A stretch of DNA of 64,000 nucleotides. Source: Trachythela sp. YZ-2020 (Eukaryota; Cnidaria; Anthozoa; Malacalcyonacea; Clavulariidae). The notes beneath the pieces are model-generated. The model had not been told where the DNA came from. It saw only the letters and a program-made list of their open reading frames with translations, and did no database searches. The position numbers and the translations under genes are program-made. Below are positions 11,526 through 20,915 of this stretch, in pieces. Each line of letters begins with the position of its first letter. Position 1 is the first letter of the stretch. The DNA lies in assembly GCA_016169945.1 (NCBI GenBank), contig JADLSH010000382.1:1302001-1366000 (forward strand), written 5' to 3'.

Positions 11526-11639
11526 CTTTAATATTGCATCGATCACCAATATATCCGTCAGGACATTCACATGTGTAGGATGTACCTTCGTTGATACAAG
11601 TGGCGCCATTGAAACATGGAGAGCTCGCACATGGAGTAC
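11526..11639 (-). CDS. EGF-like exon, non-calcium-binding type
   Basis: 38 codons, phase 1 at both ends, AG at 11641-11640 and GTCAGT donor at 11525. Reads GTPCASSPCFNGATCINEGTSYTCECPDGYIGDRCNIK with the cysteine spacing of a classical EGF repeat and no D-x-D-E-C start. It separates the EGF-CA exon at 12353-12475 from propeller 2. No matching exon is visible left of 7286, so this module was lost from, lies outside, or never existed in the other copy. Confidence 0.83.
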
Positions 11640-12024
11640 CTAGAGAAATAATATTTAGCAATTAGTGCACGCTCTCTGATAGTAAAATTTTATGTTAACA
11701 ACATTTCGACGATCTGATTTTAGTCTTTAACAGGTCTTCGAGACAACATGAGTCAGATAGTTGAAAGCTTGTTAAAATAGAATAAGGCAATAATTGCCTT
11801 TTTACACTTAACAGTAACTAATATTTCTACCCTAACAATAAGATACCATTAAACTTGTTTAAGAGGAAGCGCTTGGTAGATGTTTACGTTATTAATTATT
11901 TTAAGAACTGCCCAATATCAAACAAAACCAAATTGTTTGTTCACAATACATATTAAGTCAGGGGGGCTTATCTATTTCAGGCACGCTTAAGGGGGGCTTA
12001 TTGGAGGGAGGCACGCCTAAGGCA

Positions 12025-12795
12025 CGAGCGTGAAAGAGGGGTAAAATAACGGCCTGTCAACGAACAATGACCGGCCAACGGACAATGACCAACCAAAAAT
12101 GCCTCTTGTCCGACCGCTTTTTAGCATTTGTATATTTCCTGACTGAACGGCATGTATTTGACCTGTTTATGTCTTACTCATAAATGGTTCCTAGAAGGGA
12201 CAATTTGCGAATTGTGCTAGACTCCCTACTCTCCATGCAGGCTTCTCACACAAGTGAAAGGTCGGGACCTACCGTAGGCTAGAGAAGGCCTTTATCATTA
12301 CACTTCCCTTTGAGAGATGTCAAACAGGAAAATAGAACCAAACAAAACTCACCAATACAAGTGTCTTTACCATCTCCTGACAAGCCCGGACTACACGTGC
12401 AAGTATATGATCCAGGGTTGTTATTGCACGTGGCATTTTCGTGACATATAGTTGCATTTTCACACTCATCGATATCTAAGAATAAATTTGAGAATTTAGC
12501 ACAACAAAAACACTACTTCAGATATTCATCACGGACATTGTCAGTAGGTTCATTTTTACAACCTTTTTCTCTGTAAACTACGAGCGGTGAGTGCTTTAGT
12601 GGTTGAGTAAAAAACTTACTCTAATAAAATTCCTGAATAATTACTGAAGTACAGTATAGACTCAATCAAAACACCCCATTCACATCATATATACACCTTT
12701 GTAGATCCGAATAAAGATCAACCTTTAGGTAAGCTGATCTTAAACAAAAGGTCAGAATATTGATTGGTTAAATCAGCTTAAATACCCATATAGTA
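12025..12795. repeat. Duplicated exon-intron segment (copy B)
   Basis: Uninterrupted counterpart of the pieces at about 3120-3250, 4545-4678 and 7203-7740. It keeps the empty TA site (12270-12271) of the 4679-7202 transposon and an uninterrupted version of the site where the 3250-4545 block sits in copy A. Confidence 0.75.
12353..12475 (-). CDS. Calcium-binding EGF exon
   Basis: 41 codons, phase 1 both ends, AG at 12477-12476, donor GTGAGT at 12352. DIDEC...CHENATC...GSYTCTCSPGLSGDGKDTC is a full EGF-CA. Differs from 7286-7408 by only a few residues (ATIC versus ATTC, CNNN versus CINN), so the duplication is recent. Confidence 0.86.
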
Positions 12796-12927
12796 CATCC
12801 AAATATTCTACAAATTTTAACGAAATACGAAGACATATTGCAATATTTGAAGATTCAAACAATAATTTGGAAAGTAAGTGTTAAACTATGTAAATATTTT
12901 TAGATTTTGCGTGTAAATATTTTTAGC

Positions 12928-13132
12928 TTCAAGAATATATTATTAATAGAGATTAAAAACTTTCTATATGCCTTTGCATTTACAGATTATCATTTCAAGC
13001 AATACATACTGAAATAATATGTGGTCGAAGTGAGTCGAACTGCCTAAAACAATACAAATGACTACAAACTACACTTGTCTGCCACAAGGTCAAGGTATGA
13101 ATATTGTTGATGATTCATGAATTGATACTTTA
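12928..13132. repeat. Repeat shared with 35640-35850
   Basis: Intron sequence with about 200 bp of close similarity to 35640-35850 in the same orientation (both include ATTATCATTTCAAGC and ATAATATGTGGTCGAAG). It is absent from the equivalent place in copy A (7725-7735), so it is probably an inserted repeat. Confidence 0.65.
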
Positions 13133-13477
13133 ATGAAATTGTTTTCAGAACTCTAGTTTGTACGTAAAAGACATTGTTGGTACTGTTGTTATACTGTATT
13201 TGCCTCATGTGTTCTATTGAGACTCTTTTGTGACGTACAATGTAGCAGACCAGTTTTGGTAAATCATTTAAAATAAAATGTATAATAAACAATCATTGAA
13301 TTAGATTTTCTGTGATATCAGAATATCAAACTCTCGGTAAGTGTTATCAGGCTCAGCCTTCGCCTTTGGTTAATAACACTTATCTCGAACATGATTATTG
13401 GGATATCAGATACACCCCCTAACGACTTTACGATCAACTATATCTAACATTACAATAATCAAATATCAACTACAAAC

Positions 13478-13597
13478 CTGCACAATATGTATCATTTCCT
13501 GTGAATCCAGTCATACATTCGCATCCATAACTTCCGGGCGTGTTTGTACACGTGGCATACATGTGACAGAAACCACCAAGACAGCATTCATCCACAT
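13478..13597 (-). CDS. Calcium-binding EGF exon
   Basis: 40 codons, phase 1 both ends, AG at 13599-13598, donor GTTTGT at 13477. DVDECC...CHMYATC...GSYGCECMTGFTGNDTYCAG. First EGF after propeller 1; sister of 8108-8227. Confidence 0.85.
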
Positions 13598-14623
13598 CTT
13601 AAATAGAAAACGCGTAAAAATCTCACATCTTGATAACAGGATTTGTTTGCAACAAACTTGTCAACAAGACACAACAATTTCATAAGGAAATAGAGTTCCA
13701 GATCTTATATCTTTCACAATGATTCATATCTTTACGCAATGAATTTAAAGGAGTGAAATGTAATGTCCCGACGGGCAACCAGAAATTAGGCTAAGACCAC
13801 GATTAAAAACATACTTTAATTTACAAGTATTGTCATTTCGTCTATGCATTTAATAAAGCCGTGTGAAAAGTTGATTTGTCAAATGTATTGAAATTTAACA
13901 AAAAATTATTGATATCAAAGGGTTTAATTGATGGGCGATAAAACAAATTTACCCATACGCTATTTGACCTATTTCAGTGAGCGTGTGTTAATAGCAAGGG
14001 GTAAATTCAATTCATCACGCAACTGGCGAGATAAAACATGGCCGCAGCTTCCATGAGGTCGCCATGCATACATTGTTATGGTCCATTTTTCACTTAATTG
14101 AGGTGGGCAAGCCAGAAATAGCTTTGGGCAACGAAATTTTTGGTGTGACCTGCCCAAGGGCAATCACTTTTTCTAAAATTTTGCGAGCCCTGCTATAATA
14201 CGTCTACGATTCCCGCCTGGTTCATCACTTGCAAGTATATGTAAAAATGTTATAAAACTTAACGATCGCAGTCTAGGAATGGAGTATGAAAAATGGTTTA
14301 TGTATGTATTCAGCCCTTGCAAATCATGTCACAACACATATTAATGTGATGCTTGATTGGCTTCTGCCATTATGGGTGGCAAATATTCAAAACTAATCAA
14401 GAACAAACGTTGCGACAAATGCCGTCAAAGCAATGAAAGCTGCAATTGTTCAATTTGTGTTACAATTTAGAAAGGCCATGCACTTTCTGCCGGATTCAAT
14501 CAGGCATTATCGATTTATCGCTTCTGTTGGGAATGGGATGATTTCACCACCCAAAATGGCGGATTATTCAGCGTGACGTAATATTCTGGCGTGACTGCGA
14601 GATCTGAATATGTATGTTCTTAC

Positions 14624-15006
14624 CCGCAGCAGCTGCAATAGCAGATGTGCCTGGCTTCACGTTGTACGTTACCACGACCTCTTCACTTTCTATATCAATT
14701 ACTTCCAACTTTGAATCAGTTGGATTGAGAACATACAAATATCTTTCTCCTTGTGCAAGACTAATGGTAGATATTGGCCCTGGATAGCTTTTCAATACAA
14801 CTGTTGTCTGGTTGTAGTATGTCTTCTTTACTTCAAAAACTTGGGTATTACTTATATAATTGGTCCAGTAGACCACTTGCTCATCACCGTCCACGCTAAC
14901 GTCTCCAGGAAAACCACCATCTGGAACAATTTGGAATGCCGCTCTTGCCGTGAAATTGTATTGACCAATATCGCCATAGTTATCGGAGTTGGAAAAGAAC
15001 AGAAAG
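14624..15006 (-). CDS. Propeller 1, second-half exon (LDL-receptor class B type)
   Basis: 383 bases, acceptor TATAG ending at 15007, donor GTAAGA at 14623. Completes the CG|C codon from exon 16983-17364 and ends in phase 1 (AAG|), splicing to DVDEC at 13597. Contains GDVSVDGDEQVVYWTNY, a YWTD blade, and two or three further strand-rich repeats. The residues around the 5' end (FLFFSNSDNYGD) correspond to YLIIVKTSGDN in exon 8941-9314. Confidence 0.8.
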
Positions 15007-15138
15007 CTATAAAATATAGCAGAAAAATTAATATTAATGCATAGCTTAATATATAATCTCATAAGCACTGATTTCATCTACTGCGCCAGAACAATGGCTA
15101 CAGGATAAGTGTCAGACTCATGCGCTGCGGGCATGTGC

Positions 15139-15279
15139 TGACACTGACACTGACACTGACACTGACACTGACACTGACACTGACACTGACACTGACACTG
15201 ACACTGACACTGACACTGACACTGACACTGACACTGACACTGACACTGACACTGACACTGACACTGACACTGACACTGA
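15139..15279. repeat. (TGACAC)n microsatellite
   Basis: About 23 perfect hexamer units. It generates long spurious open frames on both strands because the unit is a multiple of three. Confidence 0.95.
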
Positions 15280-15814
15280 AACAGTTGTATAAATGTTTTT
15301 TCTTTCACTTCCAATGGTCAACTTCTTGGGTCTTAATGCGATTTCCTTGCTAAAGGAAATAATATATGATGTGCAACGCCAACGCTTCGTTGAAGGTCGA
15401 CAAATTTCTACTGCCGTTTATGAGAGTCCCAAGAGACACAAATAGCGTTACTTTTTCAGGTACACCAGTGTAAGTTGAAAGGAGCAAGGACATACTCAAT
15501 GATGGTTAAAGTATATTTCGAGTTACAAAAGACTTTTCAAGAACTAATCTATTCAGCCCACTAAATGGCCGCCAGCATGAAGAGCCTGCACACTGAGCCA
15601 AGAATACAAGTTCTGGATACTATAGATGAAGCTATTTAATATAAGGTAAAGTCTAACCTATTTATATAAGGTAAAGTTAGATGCAACAATATACACTTTG
15701 TTTCGCGCTCTTTGAATTACAATCAAGCACAAATTCACCTTTTCGACTCTAAACAGACGCCATGAGTTCGGACAAGCTGATTAGTGTTCGAACATAATAT
15801 ATAGTCTATTCAAT

Positions 15815-16218
15815 ATGGTCGCTACCAAAAGATGTGCGTGGGGTACGTGCAAAAATGACTCTCGTTACCCACAACGTATGATGAATAATGCAAATGGTGT
15901 CCCAGTAAAGTTTTTCATTTTCCTGGGCCAAAAAAAGAGCAAAGAGAAACGCATGAGGTGGATTGATGCATGCAGTCACGGTGATAGTTTTAACCGCTCA
16001 AAGGACAGTTACATTTGCAGTCTTCATTTTGTTGGCGAGCAAGGTCCGACGACAGAGAACCCTGATCCAATACCAGCAACACGGAGTAAAGAGTTGGTAA
16101 GTTTTTATACTTCAGTGGTGAATATTTGATGAATTATTCAGCAGATGATGAGATGAATATTTGTTCTATTTGTTTAGGTGAAATTTTTGAATCGGAAACG
16201 AAAGCCGCCTACAGAAAG
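15815..16218 (+). CDS. THAP zinc-finger 5' exons (left arm of foldback element)
   Basis: ATG at 15815 opens a THAP domain: C-x4-C (CAWGTC), a tryptophan in RMRWIDAC, C-S-L-H-F as the C-x2-H pair, and ENPDPIPA near the end. Exon 1 (15815-16096) ends at GAGTTG|GTAAGT in phase 0. A short intron ends at AG 16176-16177. A second small exon (16178-16218) adds VKFLNRKRKPPTE before GTTAGT. THAP domains are C2CH zinc-coordinating DNA-binding modules found in host regulators and in P-element-type transposases. Only the 5' end of a gene is here; no catalytic domain is visible. Confidence 0.7.
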
Positions 16219-16599
16219 GTTAGTTAACCGAAGCTTATTTTCGAAATCGAAAAAGTCCCGTCTAACCGAAGAAAATAGTGCCGCTGCTCTTTCAATGGCC
16301 GTGTATTTTCTTCGCCGAGTTTGTCCATATTATTAGCCGGTTTGCTGAGGATATAAACAGGAAGGCACGAAAGGGTTTCAGCCGCCGAGATTTCATACAT
16401 ACTCTAGCCAGCTTGGGTTGTACCACTCGAAGGCATAAGCAACGTTTCAACGGCAGTATTTTCTTCGGTCACACGGGGCTTTTTGGACTTCGAAAATAAG
16501 CTTCGGTTAACTAACCTTTCGGTAGGCGGCTTTCGTTTCCGATCCAAAAACTTGGCCTAAACAAATAGAACAAATATAAATCTCATCATCTGCTGAATA

Positions 16600-16853
16600 A
16601 TTCATGAAATATTCACCACTGAAGTATAAAAACTTACCAACTCTTGCACTTGACAGCAGATGTAACTTGAGAAGTTAAAACTATCACCGCGACGGCATGC
16701 ATCAATCCACCTCATGCGTTTCTCGTTGCTCTTTTTTGGCCCAGGAAAATGAACTTTACTGGCTCACCATTTGCATTCTTTATCATACGTTGTGGGTAAC
16801 GAGAGTCATTTTTGCAAGTACCCCACGCACATTTTTTGATAGCGACCATATTG
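16600..16853 (-). pseudogene. Broken THAP exon in right arm of foldback element
   Basis: Complementary copy of the left-arm THAP exon on the minus strand: MVAIKKCAWGTC, then DSRYPQRM, then a frame break near KFIFLGQ. The CSLHF to ENPDPIPA part is deleted, the sequence passing directly to the AGAGTTGGTAAG splice region. It cannot encode a whole THAP domain. Confidence 0.65.
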
Positions 16854-16982
16854 AATAGACTATATATTATGTTCGAACACTAATCAGCTTGTCCGAACTC
16901 ATGGCGTTTGTTTACATTTTGGTCACGTGTTTGCAACACGTGTTGTTAGGGTCGAAAAGGTGAATTGCAAAGAGAAACGTAC

Positions 16983-17364
16983 CGAGATACAGCGTCAAAA
17001 TCAAGATCCTTTAAGTTGTCTTCATTAAGGATTAAATCTGAAACATTCGAGCTGTCTGCCATTGGAAATCCTTTTAAATCGTTATCCACTTCACTTATGT
17101 AATAAATGACTCGCGATTCATAATCAATCGTAAAAGCTTCCATTTGGATACCAGATGATATGACGGTTTTATTAGACCCATCCAATTTCATGGTATATAA
17201 TGTATTGCCAACATCAGTGAAATACAACATTCTTTCAGTCAATCGGTCATATTCCAATTTCGCATTTGTAGCCGATGTCAAGGTCTTGATATTTGATTCG
17301 CCACTGATAACATAAATTTCAGATACGGTTGCTAAATAGATCGAGTCTATGTAGCACTTTAAAT
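16983..17364 (-). CDS. Propeller 1, first-half exon (LDL-receptor class B type)
   Basis: 382 bases, acceptor TTTAG ending at 17365, donor GTACGT at 16982. Enters phase 1 (D-L-K-C), leaves phase 2. Contains LEYDRLTERMLYFTDVG followed by LYTMKLDGSN, an almost textbook YWTD blade, then VIYYISEVDN and LDFDAVSR. Sister of exon 10380-10770. Its donor site is 16 bases from the end of the palindromic THAP element, so the structure of that element could affect splicing. Confidence 0.82.
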
Positions 17365-18079
17365 CTAAAGAAATTAAAAAGATGTACTAAAAATATAGAT
17401 ATAGAATTGCCTTCATCTTATTATATTTCGTATGCATAGCGGCGTGCAATTTGAAAGGGACTCGTGAGTTTTTCAAGACCTGAAATTGCTGACCGATTTT
17501 GGTAGTTTTTTTAAAGTCACGTCAATGTGTTGTTTAAGTTTAAACTCCAACCATTCTATCACATGTAGTAAAAAATTATTTTCTATCACATGTGGTAAAA
17601 AACTTGTATTATACACGATTTTCTGAATGGATATTGCATTAGGTGGATACATGTACATGTGGCGTACGTTAAAAATCACAGTGGCATGTGTCTCTTTATG
17701 CATATATATTAAACTGTCGTAGACCTTTTCTCGTTTAGTATTCGAAAGTAGAAGTAGGTTCGATTTTGAAGTGCAACTCCCACCGTTTGAAGAATAAGTT
17801 TTTATTCTTGGTGGTGGCCTATGCCGTAGTTTACCGAAAGAGAAATATGGTATCAATCTCATTTCCAAGCTCTTGATATAGCTGAATGAATATAGTCCAC
17901 ACTTTCAAAAGCAAAAGACTACTCTACTGCATCCACTGATCTAAAAATACACTGTAGAACAAGATAGCGCAACCTTTCATTTGTTCCCCGTGGAGAAAAT
18001 GAAGCCAGTTAAACACATCGCCAAGAAATCCGTCCTAATATCTAGACCAGTGATTGCATTACTAAATGTTCGTGCATAC

Positions 18080-18199
18080 CTTCACAGATAGTTCCATTCC
18101 CTGAAAATCCGTCATCACAAGCACAAGTATATGACCCAACATTATTAGTACACGTGGCATTCTGGTGGCAATCATGGCCATTATTACATTCGTTTATGT
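18080..18199 (-). CDS. Calcium-binding EGF exon (first of this array)
   Basis: 40 codons, phase 1 both ends, AG at 18201-18200, donor GTATGC at 18079. DINECNNGHDCHQNATCTNNVGSYTC...GFSGNGTICEG with six cysteines and the calcium-binding start. Most upstream exon of the EGF/propeller cluster visible here; the Calx-beta exon at 39548-39780 ends in the phase needed to splice to it. Confidence 0.87.
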
Positions 18200-18431
18200 C
18201 TAAATAAAAAAATTAAACATTTCTAAATTATATTACCATAGTTGCCGATTACTTACAAGATGGCTTTGTTCAGAATAGGATACAATTACAGAATAGGATA
18301 CAATACAGAGGATATATATTATATATATTCAGAAAATTGTTAGTTTGATTGAAAACTGCACGTTCAGTAAGTTTGGATGTAAACGACAGGTTGTTAATAG
18401 GTCAAAGGTTTTCAAAGATGGTCTCCAATTT

Positions 18432-18716
18432 TTATTTCTTAAGTAATGGACGAACATCAGCTAACTTCCAATCATCAGGAAAGAGACCAGAATCTAATGA
18501 TACGTTTATCATACTTGTAAGTACGGTAAGAAGAACATTTTGACACAGCTGCACGACCACCGAAGTGGGCATTGGGTCTAATGAACTAGTTTTTCTGTTT
18601 GATTTAGCTATCAGATATTTTACATATTTCTCGCTTAATTGATCAAATGGGTCAAAACAGACATCCAATGCAGCAGATTCATTGACGAGCGGGTTGTGCG
18701 CATTTGAAGCTGTCAA
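18432..18716 (-). pseudogene. LINE reverse-transcriptase fragment
   Basis: A 94-residue open stretch with FDQLSEKYVKYLIAKS, then SSLDPMPTSVVVQLCQNVL and FPDDWKLADVRPLLKK, the region just before the catalytic core of jockey/CR1-superfamily reverse transcriptases (the conserved KSSxLDPxP and W-K-x-A-x-V-x-P-L segments). Nothing of the fingers/palm core follows, so it is a short remnant on the minus strand. Confidence 0.75.
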
Positions 18717-19072
18717 GCTGACGAATCAAGTTCAGTTCAATTCTCCAATGTCATTGGCTAACATGTTCGGGCCTTCGTGTGCAGGAAAATTCAGGTCATT
18801 TTTCTGATAAAAGAGAGTTTTATTTGTTTAATTTAGCTTAATACTCCTTATTGTCTACATAGCATGCATTGAACCGAAGATATGAACCTGCAAAATTCTT
18901 ATAGCGATATCGCTATAAAAACATTAGCCGTCAACGATAAGGAGTTTCCGTTGATCTCACAGGGAGTCCAACTAAGAACTGTGACGAGTAGAACTAAATA
19001 TAGCGTAGTATATTCAAATTATTGTACTTACTTGTATAAATCATAGAGCTTGTATTATGCAGTGAATAGCTT

Positions 19073-19753
19073 CAAACATTGCTTCCATTCGAACAATGAT
19101 TCAAAACGAAAATATTGCATCATTTGCATGGCGAATTATTGATAATACGAAATTATTACACGACGTTTCGAGCAATTAAATAACAGCAAGGATTGCGGGC
19201 GCTCGAGGGAAGGCGAGGGGAGAAAGAAAAAGAAAGGGATGAAACACCGATCACGTGAACGTTTAGTGTGCTCCATAAGTAGACGGTTCTCTCGGAATGA
19301 GGCGACGACCGAACCTTTCACGAAGATATAATCACACGCGGAAGGACGCCGAACAATAGCCGAAGGTCGAAATCGGAATTAATACGTCACGAATTTACGT
19401 CACGAGAACCGACTACTTATGGAACACATCTCGCGAAAACGTCGAAGAATGCCCGCTGTTATAAATCCCGTAAAATAGTTTCATCAACTGTTTTTCGGTA
19501 ATGACCATATTTGTTTATGCAATAGAACATCGTCTGAATCCTAAAAAAAACACAAAAAAAAGATTAACCGTCTACTTATGGAGCACACTAAACGTTCACG
19601 TTTCTCCCCTCGCCTTCGCTCGAGCGCCCGCAATCCTTGCTGTTATTTAATTGCTCGAAACGTCGTGTAATAATCTCGTATTATCAATAATTCGCCATGC
19701 AAATGATGCAATATTTTCGTTTTGAATCATTGTTCGAATGGAAGCAATGTTTG
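19073..19753. mobile_element. Foldback MITE inside minisatellite unit
   Basis: Inverted arms of about 190 bp, left 19073-19284, right 19567-19753, starting CAAACATTGCTTCC. The left arm carries about 28 extra bases. The uninterrupted counterpart (35470-35530, reversed) reads through the site, showing this is an insertion. The exact target duplication is ambiguous because flanking bases resemble the terminus. Confidence 0.78.
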
Positions 19754-19875
19754 TATGAGGGGTTATCAATATCAAAAATTGCTCTTGATCGTGTCGAAAT
19801 TCATTTGGCTGTAAATCAAAATCAGTAGCACAATTTGATTGTCCGTAACGTATTTCATTATGTCGTAAATTAAAA

Positions 19876-20572
19876 TGTCGCGTAAATACCGTGATACTTC
19901 GGGTCGTAAATACCGTGCTACTTCGGGTCGTAAATACCGTGATACTTCGGGTCGTAAATACCGTGATACTTCCGGTCGTAATTACCGTGATACTTCGGGT
20001 CGTAAATACCGTGATACTTCGGGTCGTAAATACCGTGATACTTCGGGTCGTAATTACCGTGATACTTCGGGTCGTAATTACCGTGATACTTCGGGTCGTA
20101 ATTACCGTGATACTGCAGGTCGTAATTACGGTGATACTTCGGGTCGTAATTACCGTGATACTTCGGGTCGTAAATACCGTGCTACTTCGGGTCGTAAATA
20201 CCGTGATACTTCGGGTCGTAAATACCGTGATACTTCCGGTCGTAATTACCGTGATACTTCGGGTCGTAAATACCGTGATACTTCGGGTCGTAAATACCGT
20301 GATACTTCGGGTCGTAATTACCGTGATACTTCGGGTCGTAATTACCGTGATACTTCGGGTCGTAATTACCGTGATACTGCAGGTCGTAATTACGGTGATA
20401 CTTCGGGTCGTAATTACCGTGATACTTCGGGTCGTAAATACCGTGATACTTCGGGTCGTAATTACCGTGACACTTCGGGTCGTAAATACCGTGATACTTC
20501 GGGTCGTAATTACCATGATACTTCGGGTCGTAATTACCGTGATACTTCGGGTCGTAAATACCGAGAAGCTTT
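19876..20572. repeat. 24-bp minisatellite, about 29 units, with 11-unit higher-order repeat
   Basis: Unit CGTGATACTTCGGGTCGTAAATAC with A/T alternation at GTAAATAC/GTAATTAC. Three rare variants (GTGCTACTTCG at about 19916 and 20180, CTTCCGG at about 19970 and 20234, ACTGCAGG at about 20112 and 20376) recur exactly 264 bp apart, so an 11-unit block was duplicated. Because 24 is divisible by three and the unit has few stops, several frames stay open for over 200 codons; these are treated as artefacts. Confidence 0.93.
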
Positions 20573-20685
20573 GCGGGCTGTAATTTCCTGAGCATGCGCA
20601 TTTGTTATACAAGCGTCACATTCACGTGGTCGCAGGCTATCCACGTGTCTGGGTTTAATACTTAGATTTGATCACAGAAAAAAAA

Positions 20686-20915
20686 ATGTCTGATCAAAAC
20701 TTGACTTTAGAAAAAGCATCGAGATTTTCAAGGATTATTAAAAACGCAGTAGACCAACTGGAAAAGGAATTGTCATCGCCTTCTCCATCAAGTTCTACAC
20801 GAACGAGTGAAAGCGAGCCGCGAATCGAAGGACAAGATCGACAAGGCCAAGGGACCTCGACATCAACAAGGACATCTACCCCATTTTATAGAGGCGAAGC
20901 ACAGCAGGATTTTCG
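20686..20915 (+). CDS. HECT ligase gene, first visible exon (Ser/Pro-rich N-terminus)
   Basis: ATG at 20686 follows a run of A and opens 76 codons plus two bases: an acidic/helical start (MSDQNLTLEKASRFS), then a serine/proline/threonine-rich region. The donor GTAATT at 20916 joins to the acceptor at 23410 in frame, giving ...QDFR-NAFPGLANRSKRP. The start was chosen because no in-frame ATG lies closer to the splice and the region upstream is minisatellite. The first coding exon begins about 115 bases past that array, so the promoter may lie in or beside it. Confidence 0.6.

Larger units (their letters stand above)
15732..16966. mobile_element. Palindromic foldback element with a THAP domain in each arm
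   Basis: The outer ends AATTCACCTTTTCGAC and complement begin arms of roughly 500 bp that remain alignable to about 16261 and 16470 around a loop of about 210 bases. Shared blocks include CGCCATGAGTTCGGACAAGC and GTTAGTTAACCGAAGC. The right arm has about 35 extra bases near its outer end and a deletion that removes part of the THAP coding region. It sits in an intron with its right end only 16 bases from the splice donor of exon 16983-17364. A transposon that turned into an inverted repeat is the simplest reading. Confidence 0.75.
15007..16982. other. Intron between propeller-1 exons, holding a microsatellite and a THAP foldback element
   Basis: Phase-2 intron. It carries (TGACAC)n at 15139-15279 and the palindromic element at 15732-16966. 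The homologous intron in the second module (9315-10379) has neither, so both were acquired after the module duplication or lost there. Confidence 0.7.
18961..20600. mobile_element. Minisatellite-bearing repeat unit, locus 1
   Basis: From ACAGGGAGTCCAACTAAG rightwards the sequence matches, in reverse orientation, the unit at 35610 down to 33353: about 110 bp of left flank, the GTTATCAATATCAAAAATTG segment, then the 24-bp minisatellite, then a CTTTGCG tail. A foldback MITE (19073-19753) interrupts this copy. A tandem array embedded between shared flanks at two places suggests a mobile unit carrying its own array. The class is undetermined and the ends are approximate. Confidence 0.6.

Noticed and set aside
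15078..15353. Long Cys-Gln, Val-Ser or Thr-Leu dipeptide ORFs
   Set aside because: Pure translation of the (TGACAC)n microsatellite in different frames.
19876..20572. Regular array resembling a CRISPR
   Set aside because: Units are directly contiguous 24-mers without unique spacers, in an animal genome; it is a minisatellite.
19647..20612. 321-codon minus-strand ORF across the minisatellite
   Set aside because: Open only because the 24-bp unit lacks stops in that frame; several other frames are open as well.
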